From Aureispira anguillae (GTDB lineage: Bacteria > Bacteroidota > Bacteroidia > Chitinophagales > Saprospiraceae): a stretch of DNA of 64,000 nucleotides. The DNA is taken from NCBI RefSeq assembly GCF_026000115.1, contig NZ_AP026867.1:4397716-4461715 (forward strand), read 5' to 3'. The notes under the pieces are model-generated. The model was not told where the DNA came from and ran no database searches. It worked only from the letters and a program-made list of their open reading frames with translations. A program made the translations under genes and the position numbers. Positions 34,552-44,600 of the stretch are shown in pieces; the stretch's first letter is position 1, and each line of letters begins with the position of its first letter.

Positions 34552-34794
34552 GTATGTTTTATTCTGTTTTGGTCTAAATCAGTTTAGTAATTATACTAAT
34601 AAATATTTATATTTTCTATAAAAGGTTGAGATGCTTTTTTAGTAAGTATTCTGTTTTTCTGTCAATCTCATCGTTTGTTGCTTTTGGTCAAATTCTTGCC
34701 TCTGGTAAATCTTTTTTGAAGGGCGAAACTAAAAAAAGCTGCTTAATAATTGGTATTTGGAGGCAGTATATTAAAAAGCACTTAATAATAGCTA

Positions 34795-34940
34795 CTCTAC
34801 CCGACGGTTTTTAAAATTTAACAGCATGGGCTTTTTCTAGCTCTATCTTAGATATTAGATCTCAATTAAGTTGTAATTGGGATCTAAAAATAGATAGAAA
34901 CTGCCCCAATTTTAATTTTTGCAAAAATCATCGGGTAGAG
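34795..34940. mobile_element. MITE-like element, copy 1
   Basis: This 146-bp element begins CTCTACCCGACGGTTTTTAA and ends with the inverse, AATCATCGGGTAGAG. Its centre is a hairpin built on AGATC and CAATTAAGTTGTAATTGGGATCT. No coding capacity. Copy 2 at 41159-41339 shares both ends and the central hairpin in the opposite orientation. It is probably moved in trans by a transposase not in this window. I cannot fix a target-site duplication. Confidence 0.72.
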
Positions 34941-35034
34941 AAAATAATAGCACTTTACAGATATATTTTTTATTTTTAATTGAGTTTATAACTCACCCCT
35001 AAAGTCCCCCCTTAACCACTCAAATAACATAATT

Positions 35035-36288
35035 ATGACAACAGCATTCAAACAAGCTCTTGAAGAACTTCAACTCAACCTCAATCGTTGGCTACAACTA
35101 GCCGATAGCAATTCATTAAAAAGAGATACCGCTTCTAGGTATAAGACACTGTTAACCACCATAGATACTGCACTAAACACCTCCAATAAGCCTTTTCAAG
35201 TTTTTGTCAAAAACTATACGGGAAAAACCTATACCTTAGATGTCTCTTCCGATGATTCTGTTCCCGAAATTAAATCCAAGATAGAGGATAAATTAGGGGT
35301 TCCTGCAAGCGAACAACGTTTAATTGTTGCGGGTAAACAGCTCGATGATAATAAGTCTGCCAGTGCTTATCAACTTCAAAAAGAATCTACCATTCACGTA
35401 GTATTGAGCTTAAAAGGAGGTGATCCTTTTTATGTCTTATGTACTACATTAGGGATTATCGCTATACCAACCATGATTTGGTTAATAGGTAAATGTGGTT
35501 CAAGAAAAAAAGCAAAAGATTATTTAGAGGAAAATGCTTCTAACGACGAGGTATTGAACCGACTTAGAAATAAAAATAAAGAGGAGCTTTCTTCAGAAGA
35601 TGAAACTATTGTAGATAAAAAGGAGAAGCAGAAAGATAAAATTAAGATAGAGACTTTAACGGCAAGTTCTTCTAACGCAAGTGGTAATTTCCCTTCAGAA
35701 GAAGAAAAGAAAGAAGAGAAAAAAATGATTAAAGTAAAGGATCTAGGGAGTCCTATGATACTAGCATACTCTCCTAAATTCTTTGATTTTACCAATAAAA
35801 AAGCTAGGGAAATAGCTGAAATAATACTCCAAACATTCAAGGATGAAGATCGAGAATTTGACTCTAAGGAAGATATAATTGCCGCTGTTAAGAAACATCC
35901 TGACATTCAAAAGGCATTAGGATTAGACAAAGAAATCAAACAATTGCAATCAACAATTGTAGAGGATTGTAGCCGTTATGGTTCTAAACTCGATGCTTTG
36001 ACGGAATATGATGTAAAACATGGAATCTGGGAACAGATTACAGAAGGGAACAAAATCAGACCTGAAGGAGATTATCAATTAGTGGTTAAGATTAACTCTG
36101 AAACGTACAAGTATCATGTCCATGCTCCTAGCTTTCCCAAGCAGCCCCCAATACCAGGAGAAGTAATGACAAAATATGGTATGTCTGGCACTCAAACCTC
36201 AAGTGCCGTAATAAAAGCTATTCTTAAATATCATCCTAGACCTGATTGTTGGGATAAAGAAATTGTATTATCTCGAAAGAAAGATTAA
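35035..36288 (+). CDS. Ubiquitin-domain membrane protein
   Basis: The 417-residue protein has four parts. Residues ~1-50 are helical. Residues 54-129 are a ubiquitin domain, 42 of 76 positions identical to human ubiquitin by my own alignment. All seven lysines are kept (K59, K64, K80, K82, K86, K101, K116 for K6, 11, 27, 29, 33, 48, 63), as are Ile44, His68, Val70 and the terminal LKGG. A membrane span follows at once (~131-151), then a charged linker and a 150-residue C-terminal region of unknown fold. No E1, E2, E3 or deubiquitinase gene is in the window. I infer acquisition from a eukaryote and use as a membrane-anchored or cleavable ubiquitin. Confidence 0.88.
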   Translation: MTTAFKQALEELQLNLNRWLQLADSNSLKRDTASRYKTLLTTIDTALNTSNKPFQVFVKNYTGKTYTLDVSSDDSVPEIKSKIEDKLGVPASEQRLIVAGKQLDDNKSASAYQLQKESTIHVVLSLKGGDPFYVLCTTLGIIAIPTMIWLIGKCGSRKKAKDYLEENASNDEVLNRLRNKNKEELSSEDETIVDKKEKQKDKIKIETLTASSSNASGNFPSEEEKKEEKKMIKVKDLGSPMILAYSPKFFDFTNKKAREIAEIILQTFKDEDREFDSKEDIIAAVKKHPDIQKALGLDKEIKQLQSTIVEDCSRYGSKLDALTEYDVKHGIWEQITEGNKIRPEGDYQLVVKINSETYKYHVHAPSFPKQPPIPGEVMTKYGMSGTQTSSAVIKAILKYHPRPDCWDKEIVLSRKKD

Positions 36289-36307
36289 CGAAATAACAAC
36301 CTCTACT

Positions 36308-36357
36308 ACAATCCTTGTCTCCTTAGTTTTTCCAACTTATTTGGGGACTAGGATTGT
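36308..36357 (+). terminator. Long-loop hairpin after the ubiquitin gene
   Basis: 36308-36322 pairs with 36343-36357 (ACAATCCT with AGGATTGT, then GTC/GAC and CC/GG with internal mismatches). It lies 20 bp past the stop codon and could end the transcript, although there is no T tract. Confidence 0.4.
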
Positions 36358-36466
36358 AAGGGGTTAGATTTTCTAGGTTTTACGAATGTTCTGTTTGGGC
36401 TAACTTATAGTTAACCTTCCCTCCCCCTAAGCACAGTTGCTCTTTTGGCACGCTCATCAAAGTAAT

Positions 36467-36653
36467 AATGCGAATCAGGGGTAAAATCCCCCTGATCCGC
36501 ATTGTTTAGTGACTTAAGTAAATTTTAAGCTTTAAATTTGAGTACAGGACAAACCCAACTTGCTGGCTGACGAGCAAAGCGAACAAGTATGCTTGGTATA
36601 GCATACCAAAGGGTTAGCAGGATTTAAAATTCAAATCATCACTAAGTCCTGTA
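36467..36653. other. Structured non-coding stretch
   Basis: The gap 36358-36672 has no gene but several strong hairpins. One is a 36467-36503 stem-loop (AATGCG and ATCAGGGG against CCCCTGAT and CGCATT). A long-range pair TACAGGAC/GTCCTGTA (36543-36550 with 36646-36653) encloses smaller stems, among them TTGGTAT/ATACCAA (36593-36599 with 36603-36609). It could be a structured RNA or a repeat element; no second copy was seen. Confidence 0.4.
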
Positions 36654-36672
36654 TAGCAATACATTTTAGGCG

Positions 36673-39600
36673 CTACTCTTTGATAATTTTATTATAGAGA
36701 AGCTCATCCCCTGACTTAAATAAGATAAGGTACATTCCGCTGGGTTGATCGCCTAGGTCAATTTCTATTTTTTCCACAGCATTATTTACAGATTCCCAAA
36801 TTATTTTTCCTGTTAGATCAACTACTTGTAACGAGTAATTTTTTTCTCTATCTTTTAAATCTACTTCTACTACAAATAGCCCAGCACTAGGATTAGGATA
36901 GGTTTTTATTCCTAAATTTGTTGATTCTGTTGCTTTAATTTCCTCTTGAGGACTGGTACCATTTGAATTATCCAAGCGTTCAAAACTATTTCCAGGCTTA
37001 TCGCAACGGTGAATAAACGCATGAAAAGTAGAATTAGGTCGAGCGTTAAAACCTGGTTTTAAATGAATAAAAGAACCTCCTCGATAACGAACGTCCAAAG
37101 ATGGATTTACTGTTGCGGTAGAATTGATGTAATATAGAGCTTCTAAATATTTATCTGAAGTATACGTACCTGTTTCATTAAAACTCGGTTCATCAGGGCA
37201 ATGCAACTCATGTTCCCATACTCCTCTTCCCATAAAACTCATTCTCACTCGATTGACATCATAAGCAATTTCCATCCCAGAAGTTCGAACATAAGGTAAA
37301 TTAGTTCCAAATTTTTGCCAATAAGCGCCCGATTCAATCAAATTATTATTGATATAATATGCCCCTCTTCTTGTTGCAAAATACATCCCTCCATTTGAGC
37401 CTTGTTCTATTGACAATACTTCGTGTGAAGTGTTACTTCCTCCTGTGCTAATTGGAGGTAAATTAAAGGTATAATCCATACAGTTTGCTCCAGTACTACA
37501 ATCTACTGCTGAAGGTACAGAATAATCCATTTTGAATATAATTTCTTCGCCACAGCCATTGTTGTTAAATGCTGGACTACTACTTACTCCTGTTGTGTGT
37601 ACAACGTAAACAATGTCAGGATTTTCAGGATCTACTTCTATATCAGCAATCCACAAATTGGTATGTGGCAGTGGCAACTGCTCCCATGAATTAATAACAG
37701 TAGCCGCATCTTCATTCAGTTTTTGGGTTCTAAATAATCTCCAAATACTAGGACTATTGGGGGGCTGTTCTAGCACAGTAACATACAAATAATTATCATT
37801 CGTTCGAGCTTCTTCAATTTCTGTAACGTGCCAATTGGCTGTAATCCCGAATAAATCAGGGTGATTATGAAAGTCCGTAATATAATGATAACTAGCACCA
37901 TGATTAAATGAGCGCCTAACATTGGCTCCAAAAACTCCTGAGACAGTATTAGAATGTGCCCAAAAAATAGTTGCGGGATCATGTGCATGTTGCCCCATAC
38001 TGGCTTCCCATCCTGCTTGACTTGCTTGAAAAGAAAAGCTATTCGCTAAACCAGCATTGTCTGAATAAGCTTGTGCTCCATTGCCACTTGATCCACCCTG
38101 TGTATTCGCCCAGACATGTGTTGGGTCAGTTCGGTCAATCATGGGGCTTACTCCATCTCCACCATATATAGTGTGCCATTCAGGATCCCATCCATCATAA
38201 TGATTGGTTGTTGTGATAGAAGAACCATCGTGATAGGTTGCAATAATGAGTTTGGAAGCATCCGTTCGAGCAGTCATCATATCCAATACCTCTGCGACGG
38301 CAAGACCATCTGTTTTGGTCTCCCAATTTACGCCTTTATTAATTGACCTAGCAACGCCCCCGTGATTACACATCCATATTTCATTCGGATTGGAAGGATG
38401 GCTTACAAAATCTTCTAAGTCTACATGGTATTCATATTTATTAGCATTACCAGAAGTATAGGTCGTTACCGTTCCATTTTCATAAACTTTGTATCGATCT
38501 CCATTGGAGTAATAAATAAGATTTTCATTAAAAGGTGATATTCCAAAGGCATGACCTGAGCCAAAACTAATACTTGAACTTGCGGTTAATGTTGACCAAG
38601 TACTTGTATTAACATTGTATCGATGAATTCCAGCAGGAGAGCCATCGTATAAAAGTGTCACAAGATTTCTATTAGCCTTTGTCATTTCAATTGTCAAATG
38701 ATCTAAATCATCAATGCTAGATGGCGTTACGATTTCTGACCATGTACTCCCTCCATCATTAGATTTCATTAGCCTCCAAACATATTTTTTTATAATCTCC
38801 CCACTAACTGTTTTTTTACCACAAAAATGTACAGCAGCATATAAGTCTTGAATAGAACTTCCTGGGCTAGAAGGGTTGACGGGACGGAAGTCTAAATCGT
38901 ATACTCGATGATCTAAACCTGAAAAATCAAAAGTGGGATAAGCACTCGTTACCGAAGCTGGAGCAGTAATATTTAAGCGTGTCCAAGTAACACTTGCAGA
39001 TAAAACATTTGTACTTTTGTAAAGTCCGTAATGTGTATTTGTATAAGCAATATTGGGATCAATTAGATCGAATTTCACACCAAATAAAGCGTTGTATAAC
39101 CAATTGAATTGCAATTGGCTTCCAATTCTTTCCCAGTTTGCTCCCTGATCTACTGTTCTGTAAATTCCACCAGTATAGCCTATTGATCCCGCTTCTCCAT
39201 TGTTATTACTGACAGAAGTTGCCAACCAAATATTAGGATTAGAAGGATGAATATCAGCAGAACTACAACCTGGTTGCGGCCAGCGGTCGCTTCCTGATTG
39301 AATCCAATCGTTTCCCCCATTGGTCGTATAAAACAAACCTCCAGAAAGCGAAGTAGCTAACATAACTAGTGCATTAGAAGGCGCAAAAATCAATTGCTCT
39401 GTTGGACCAATACCTTTTGCTGATCCCCCATTAGAAGAGAAGACATAAGGACCTGTTGGTTGCTCTGTTGGACCAATTTCCTTCCACGGATTTAAATCGA
39501 TCACACCAGGATTACAATCAGGGTTGGTATGAAAAAACATCTTTTTCTCATATTCCCAAAATTGATTAAACGAACCATGGATTGCGATCCTTGGACCCCA

Positions 39601-39810
39601 TTTTGCTTTCCATCGTTGAAACTGGTTGTATTCACTTCCTTCCCCTTCCAATTGGCTTGGTCGTAACCCTTTAAAGTAACGGTCTTTTTCTTGTACAATG
39701 TCCTTATAGCTTTTCGTCTGCATTTCATCTGGTGAAACAACCTGAGCGGAAACAAAACATGGAATGGCGATACACAATACAAGAAATGCATATTTTATTA
39801 ATTTATCCAT
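36673..39810 (-). CDS. T9SS-exported Asp-box (beta-propeller) protein
   Basis: The 1045-residue protein has a signal peptide (ends ~22). A long region carries repeated Asp-box-like turns (NGGNDW, DQGANW, NDGGSTW, NKGVNW) typical of VPS10/sialidase-type propellers. Near the C-terminus a segment of the 3-coathanger-stack type (YRGGSFIHLKPGF) is followed by a type A T9SS sorting domain (TYPNPSAGLFVVEV to the end). It is secreted by type IX secretion and attached to or released from the surface. The role may be adhesion or glycan breakdown; no catalytic residues are assigned. It lies 4 bp after the TMF-like gene and is co-transcribed with it. Confidence 0.85.
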   Translation of the reverse strand: MDKLIKYAFLVLCIAIPCFVSAQVVSPDEMQTKSYKDIVQEKDRYFKGLRPSQLEGEGSEYNQFQRWKAKWGPRIAIHGSFNQFWEYEKKMFFHTNPDCNPGVIDLNPWKEIGPTEQPTGPYVFSSNGGSAKGIGPTEQLIFAPSNALVMLATSLSGGLFYTTNGGNDWIQSGSDRWPQPGCSSADIHPSNPNIWLATSVSNNNGEAGSIGYTGGIYRTVDQGANWERIGSQLQFNWLYNALFGVKFDLIDPNIAYTNTHYGLYKSTNVLSASVTWTRLNITAPASVTSAYPTFDFSGLDHRVYDLDFRPVNPSSPGSSIQDLYAAVHFCGKKTVSGEIIKKYVWRLMKSNDGGSTWSEIVTPSSIDDLDHLTIEMTKANRNLVTLLYDGSPAGIHRYNVNTSTWSTLTASSSISFGSGHAFGISPFNENLIYYSNGDRYKVYENGTVTTYTSGNANKYEYHVDLEDFVSHPSNPNEIWMCNHGGVARSINKGVNWETKTDGLAVAEVLDMMTARTDASKLIIATYHDGSSITTTNHYDGWDPEWHTIYGGDGVSPMIDRTDPTHVWANTQGGSSGNGAQAYSDNAGLANSFSFQASQAGWEASMGQHAHDPATIFWAHSNTVSGVFGANVRRSFNHGASYHYITDFHNHPDLFGITANWHVTEIEEARTNDNYLYVTVLEQPPNSPSIWRLFRTQKLNEDAATVINSWEQLPLPHTNLWIADIEVDPENPDIVYVVHTTGVSSSPAFNNNGCGEEIIFKMDYSVPSAVDCSTGANCMDYTFNLPPISTGGSNTSHEVLSIEQGSNGGMYFATRRGAYYINNNLIESGAYWQKFGTNLPYVRTSGMEIAYDVNRVRMSFMGRGVWEHELHCPDEPSFNETGTYTSDKYLEALYYINSTATVNPSLDVRYRGGSFIHLKPGFNARPNSTFHAFIHRCDKPGNSFERLDNSNGTSPQEEIKATESTNLGIKTYPNPSAGLFVVEVDLKDREKNYSLQVVDLTGKIIWESVNNAVEKIEIDLGDQPSGMYLILFKSGDELLYNKIIKE

Positions 39811-39814
39811 GAGT

Positions 39815-41074
39815 TTATTGTTTAGATTTTAAAAGCTCTAATTCTTTTTGCATTTGCTCGATTAATTCTTGCTGTTTAATGGTATAAAGTGTCAATTCTT
39901 CAATCTTTTGAAGCAATGTTGCATCCATTTCCGCCATATTAATTCCATTTTTCACAACATCCGAAGCACTTGGTACATCTGGCAAATGTTTATTTTCATC
40001 AATAAACGCTTTAACCTCTTTTAATGGTTTTAATTTATAATCTATGTCAAATACAAAATCTGCCCAATCTGCTGTACTTCTCAACGCTACTTTTACTTGT
40101 TCGCACAAAATTCCATCATCTACAAATAGTTTATAACCAGGAACAAATTCTGAAGGGTTAACGCCTATACCAACCTGCCCAGCATCGCTAATAAACATTT
40201 GATAGTTTTTAAGTCCTGCATTTGAACCAAAAGGCTTCCAAAAATTTAAACCTCCTAGAGAGCCAGTCTCATTGGTCGAAAGATACTCAATTCCATATTG
40301 ACCATATACAGAAGAAGAATGCTTATCAAAAAGTATGGATGCCTGACTTCCATCAAACAATGCAAATCCGTCTGCAACATGTAGTTTCACATACTGCTCT
40401 AATACATCTGTTGCGATTCCAACTCCTCCTTTATTGCCATCAAAATGAAAAATTGTGTTTGCCGTAGGGCTTCCTGGGTTTACAAAACTTGGATCGGCAC
40501 AGTTGATATAAAGATCCCCACTAGTATTCGAAGCATAAATATGATTTTCTGGTGTCAGACCTCCTCCAAGGTTTATTTCATCAATGTAAATAGAGTTGTT
40601 TCCAACTTTTATAAAATCAGTTGCATACAAGGAGCTAAATAGATTGGATTGATTAGCTGCTGTTGTTTGTACCGTTCCATCTGGAAATACAAAACCTCCG
40701 CTAAGAGATTGTATCTTTCCTTGTACACTCAATGGATGAATAGGATTATTGGTGCCAACTCCTACAAAACCATCCTTGCTTAATCGCATACCTTCTCTTC
40801 CATTGACAAAAAAGCTTAGATGACCTCTTTCTCTTAGGTTAAATGAGATGTTATTATCCAATAACTCCATCAAAAAGCCTCCATTAGAAGAAATACTGTT
40901 TTGTACTATTATTTGTACCGCTCTGTTACTAGGTTCTTTAATTTCTAAATGACCATTAGGGGCTGTCGTTCCGATTCCAGCATATCCATTAGAAGGAAAG
41001 GTATTTTGAGAAAAGCCTGTAAGAGACAAGGTGCTAAATATCGCCAAAGGAGCAATAATTTGTTTAAGATTCAT
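39815..41074 (-). CDS. TMF-type (tail-fibre-like) surface protein
   Basis: The 419-residue protein has a signal peptide (ends ~22), then repeated GIGT and GVGT motifs with NGHLEI and FPDGTVQTTAA, and a C-terminal IENKHLPDVPSA-like stretch (here IDENKHLPDVPSASDV) followed by a coiled coil (ELIEQMQKELELLKSKQ). This is the common TMF/tail-fibre-like family of Bacteroidota. Such proteins resemble phage tail fibres and usually sit at the surface. It is the first gene of a two-gene operon. Confidence 0.82.
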   Translation of the reverse strand: MNLKQIIAPLAIFSTLSLTGFSQNTFPSNGYAGIGTTAPNGHLEIKEPSNRAVQIIVQNSISSNGGFLMELLDNNISFNLRERGHLSFFVNGREGMRLSKDGFVGVGTNNPIHPLSVQGKIQSLSGGFVFPDGTVQTTAANQSNLFSSLYATDFIKVGNNSIYIDEINLGGGLTPENHIYASNTSGDLYINCADPSFVNPGSPTANTIFHFDGNKGGVGIATDVLEQYVKLHVADGFALFDGSQASILFDKHSSSVYGQYGIEYLSTNETGSLGGLNFWKPFGSNAGLKNYQMFISDAGQVGIGVNPSEFVPGYKLFVDDGILCEQVKVALRSTADWADFVFDIDYKLKPLKEVKAFIDENKHLPDVPSASDVVKNGINMAEMDATLLQKIEELTLYTIKQQELIEQMQKELELLKSKQ

Positions 41075-41158
41075 AATTTGGTTTTAATTTGATTTGATAA
41101 AATATAAGCGTATTAAAAATATCAAGTTATTTATAGTTTGGGATGACTTAACTTATTT

Positions 41159-41339
41159 CTCTACCCGATGATTTTTGTAAAAATTAAAATCAAGACAGCT
41201 TTTATTTATTTTTAGATCGCTTTGCTCTTCGAAATTAGATATTAGATCCCAATTAAGTTGTAATTGGGATCTAATATCTAAGAGTGAAACGATCTAGGGT
41301 CTAAGCATTTTGTTAAATTTTTAAAACCGTCGGGTAGAG
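41159..41339. mobile_element. MITE-like element, copy 2
   Basis: This 181-bp element starts CTCTACCCGATGATTTTTG and ends AAAACCGTCGGGTAGAG, the same ends as copy 1 in the opposite order. Its core is TTAGATCCCAATT/AATTGGGATCTAA, a perfect 13-bp hairpin with a 6-nt loop. It is longer than copy 1 by ~35 bp on both sides of the hairpin. It lies in the gap 41075-41656, which holds no gene. Confidence 0.72.
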
Positions 41340-41656
41340 TATTAACTTATTATAAAATTGCACCAAATAAGAAAAGTACATATAACCATTTTTTTTCTTT
41401 TTTTACATTCCTAAAATCAAAACAACATCATAATTAATTGAAAATCTTTTACTTATAGAATTACAAAATCTTTTTTTTACGAAACAATCTTTATCAAAAC
41501 TAATCCTTGGGTCATCAATCGCAATCCTTGGTAAATAAACATTTTCGTTCTTCAACACTTTACCTGTTTCTAACTAACCTACTATGGTTCTCTCCTCTAT
41601 TTCAGATAAATTGGTTAATTTAGCCCCCCTAAAACAAACGATAAAAATCAAAACTC

Positions 41657-44600
41657 ATGAAACTTTTAAAATCAGCGCACTACTGCGCATTGCTTTTCCT
41701 ATTGCTATTTTCAAAAACGGCTAGTCTTGCACAAGAGGTTAACATCGAATGGACTGCGACCATTGGCAACATCCACCAATTCTCAGACCGAACAGAAAGC
41801 ATTGTCTCGGATGAACATGGAGACATTTATGTCTTGGGTATGTTTCAAGATACGGTAGATTTTGATCCTCATATTGGTGTTCATAACTTAACGGCTTCAA
41901 ATAGATCATTATTCATACAAAAAATCAATGAGCAGGGGCAACTTATTTGGGTAAAGAAATTTGAAGGAACGGGTCGTGCTTGGGGATTTGATCTTGTTGC
42001 AGATCAACAAGGAAGTATTTATATTTTAGGGGAATTTAGGGGCACCGTTGACTTTGATATAGGATCAGGTATTTTTAATTTAACTTCGATAGGGACGGAT
42101 GCAGATATATTTTTTGCGAAACTTGATTTAAATGGCAATTTATCTTGGGTTAAACATATCATTGGCAATGATTTTCTCACAGCGAGTGCCATCGATGTTG
42201 ACAACAACGGCAATGTCTACATTGGCGGTGCTTTTCAAGGAACCGCAGATTTTGACCCTGGACCAGGCACCGCTAATATGACCCCTGCTGTTCCATCTTC
42301 CTATGAATCTTTTGCTGCAAAATATGATGCAAATGGTCATTTGGTCTGGGCAAAATCCTATGGGGGGTACACTTCAGATGAACTCAATGATTTAACCGTT
42401 GATAATAATGGTAATGTACTAGCCACTGGATATTTTAATACCACGGCAGATTTTGACCCTGGTGTTGGCACCTACCATTTAACTTCTGAGGGCAATTCGG
42501 ATATATATATTCTAAAACTCGATACCAATGGTAATTTTGTTTGGGCCTCTTCTCTTGGCACTAATTCTGATGACCAAGGGCTGGCTTTGGTTACGGATGC
42601 AGCCAACAATGTTTACATAACAGGAATGGCAAAACTTACCCTACATGATATTGATCCTGGACCTGGGATGCATCCCGTTTTTGGACATGGCGGAGAAGAG
42701 TGTTTCCTTTTAAAATTAGATGCTGCGGGGAATTTTAGTTGGGGAAAAGTAATTGGAGGGCCTAACGATGACAAAGGGATTTCCATGGCAATTGATGCCT
42801 TTGATAATATTTATTTATCGGGCATCTTTCAAGATAGTATGGAGGTTATTGTTGGTCTTGATACGAATAAATTGCACGTCTTTTCGCAAGGTATTTACGA
42901 TGATGATGGCTTTATCCTTAAACTAAATACTAGTGGCGATATAATCTGGGGAAAATCTGTTGGCGCTCATGTGGCTCATACCGATTCTGAAAATAATATC
43001 TGTATTGACAACAAAGCTAATGTCTACTTGGCAAGCAGTTTTTGGGGACCTTCTAGCTTTACCCCACTAGGTGGACACCAGTCGACACCACATGGAGGAT
43101 GGGATATTTTTTTAATGAAATTGAATCAGGATAATCTAGTCGGTAGCTGTTTTCTCGATTTGAATCAGAACTGCCAAAAAGAAAGCCATGAAATTGGTTT
43201 AGAAGGTCGTCGTTTAATCATCAACCCTGGAAATATCATTGTTCAAACCAATCGTTCTGGTCTTTGGTCTGCCGATGAGTTGCCTGCGGGAAATTATACC
43301 ATCGTAGCCGATACCACGGGAGGATGGAGTACAACTTGCCTTACAGCACAACCTTTTACCGTAGTGAGTCCAGATGCTTATACCATCGTTCCTGAAATGG
43401 GTTTTGTTGCCAATTATCCCTGCCCTGCTCCCAATATATCCCTGTTTGCTCCTACCCTTAGACCAGGATTTTCCAATCAATCCGTTTTTGTTCGGGTTTG
43501 CAATGATTATAACGGTACGGATTCTTTGCAGAACAACTACGTTGTTGTAACGCTACACGATTCGCTTACCGTTCAATCGGCAACAGTTCCTTATACCAAT
43601 CTGGGGAATAACTCTTTTCAAGTAGATATTGGAGACCTAAAACCTGGGGAATGTGAGCAGTTTCACTTTCGTTGTATCCTTAGTGCAAATACGACGCTTG
43701 GTTCTAGTTTGTGTATGAATGCTCAATTGTTTCCTGTGGATTCTTGTGCGTTAGATTCTATTCCAACAGCTACTCCAGATAGTATTTCACCTTGTCTAAC
43801 GCCCTATGATTGGTCGCATCTAGTCATTCGACCAGAATGCAACAATGATACGATTATTTTTACCATTATCAATACTGGTGATGGGGATATGACCTGCTTT
43901 TCGCAAGTGCGTTTATTTATAGATGGGCAATATATTTGGCTGGACTCTGTCCAACTGCAAAGCGGACAATCCCAACAATTTATTTTTCCTGGCGATGGAA
44001 GAACATGGCGTTTGGAAGTAGATCAACATCCATTTCATCCTGGCACTTCTCTACCCTCTGCGACCATAGAACTTTGTGGTGATGGTTCCAACTGGACGCC
44101 TGATTTAGTGAATATTTTACCTCAAAATGATGCCGACCCTATTATTGATATTTTTTGTGGAGTAGTCCAAGGTAGTTATGATCCCAATGATAAGAGAGGA
44201 TTCCCATTAGGCGTAGGACCAACCCACGATATTCTTCCTGGACAAGACTTGGAATATGTCATCCGCTTCCAAAATACAGGAACAGATACCGCTTTTAATA
44301 TCGTCATTTTGGATACCCTTTCGAGTCACTTTGATCTATTGTCGGTACAATCGGGTGTATCCAGCGACGATTACAGCTTTGAACTATTGGGCAACGGTGT
44401 CCTAAAATGGACTTTTTCCAACATCATGCTTCCTGACAGCAATGTCAATGAACCCTTGAGTCATGGTTTTGTGACCTTTAAAGTGGCACAGGCTCCCAAT
44501 CTTCCTAATGGAACTGTTTTGTTAAACAAAGCTGCTATCTATTTTGATTTTAATCTTCCAATTATTACCAATTCAGCCCATCACACCATCCATAAAAAGG

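Noticed and set aside
34616-34790. Degraded gene upstream of hsdM (minus strand, ending TEYLLKKHLNLL)
   Set aside because: The frame has an internal stop and no recognisable family, so I could not support it as a pseudogene.
35035-36288. Eukaryotic contamination as source of the ubiquitin gene
   Set aside because: The gene is intronless, has the same codon style as its neighbours and sits between bacterial genes in one contiguous sequence; only the domain origin looks eukaryotic.
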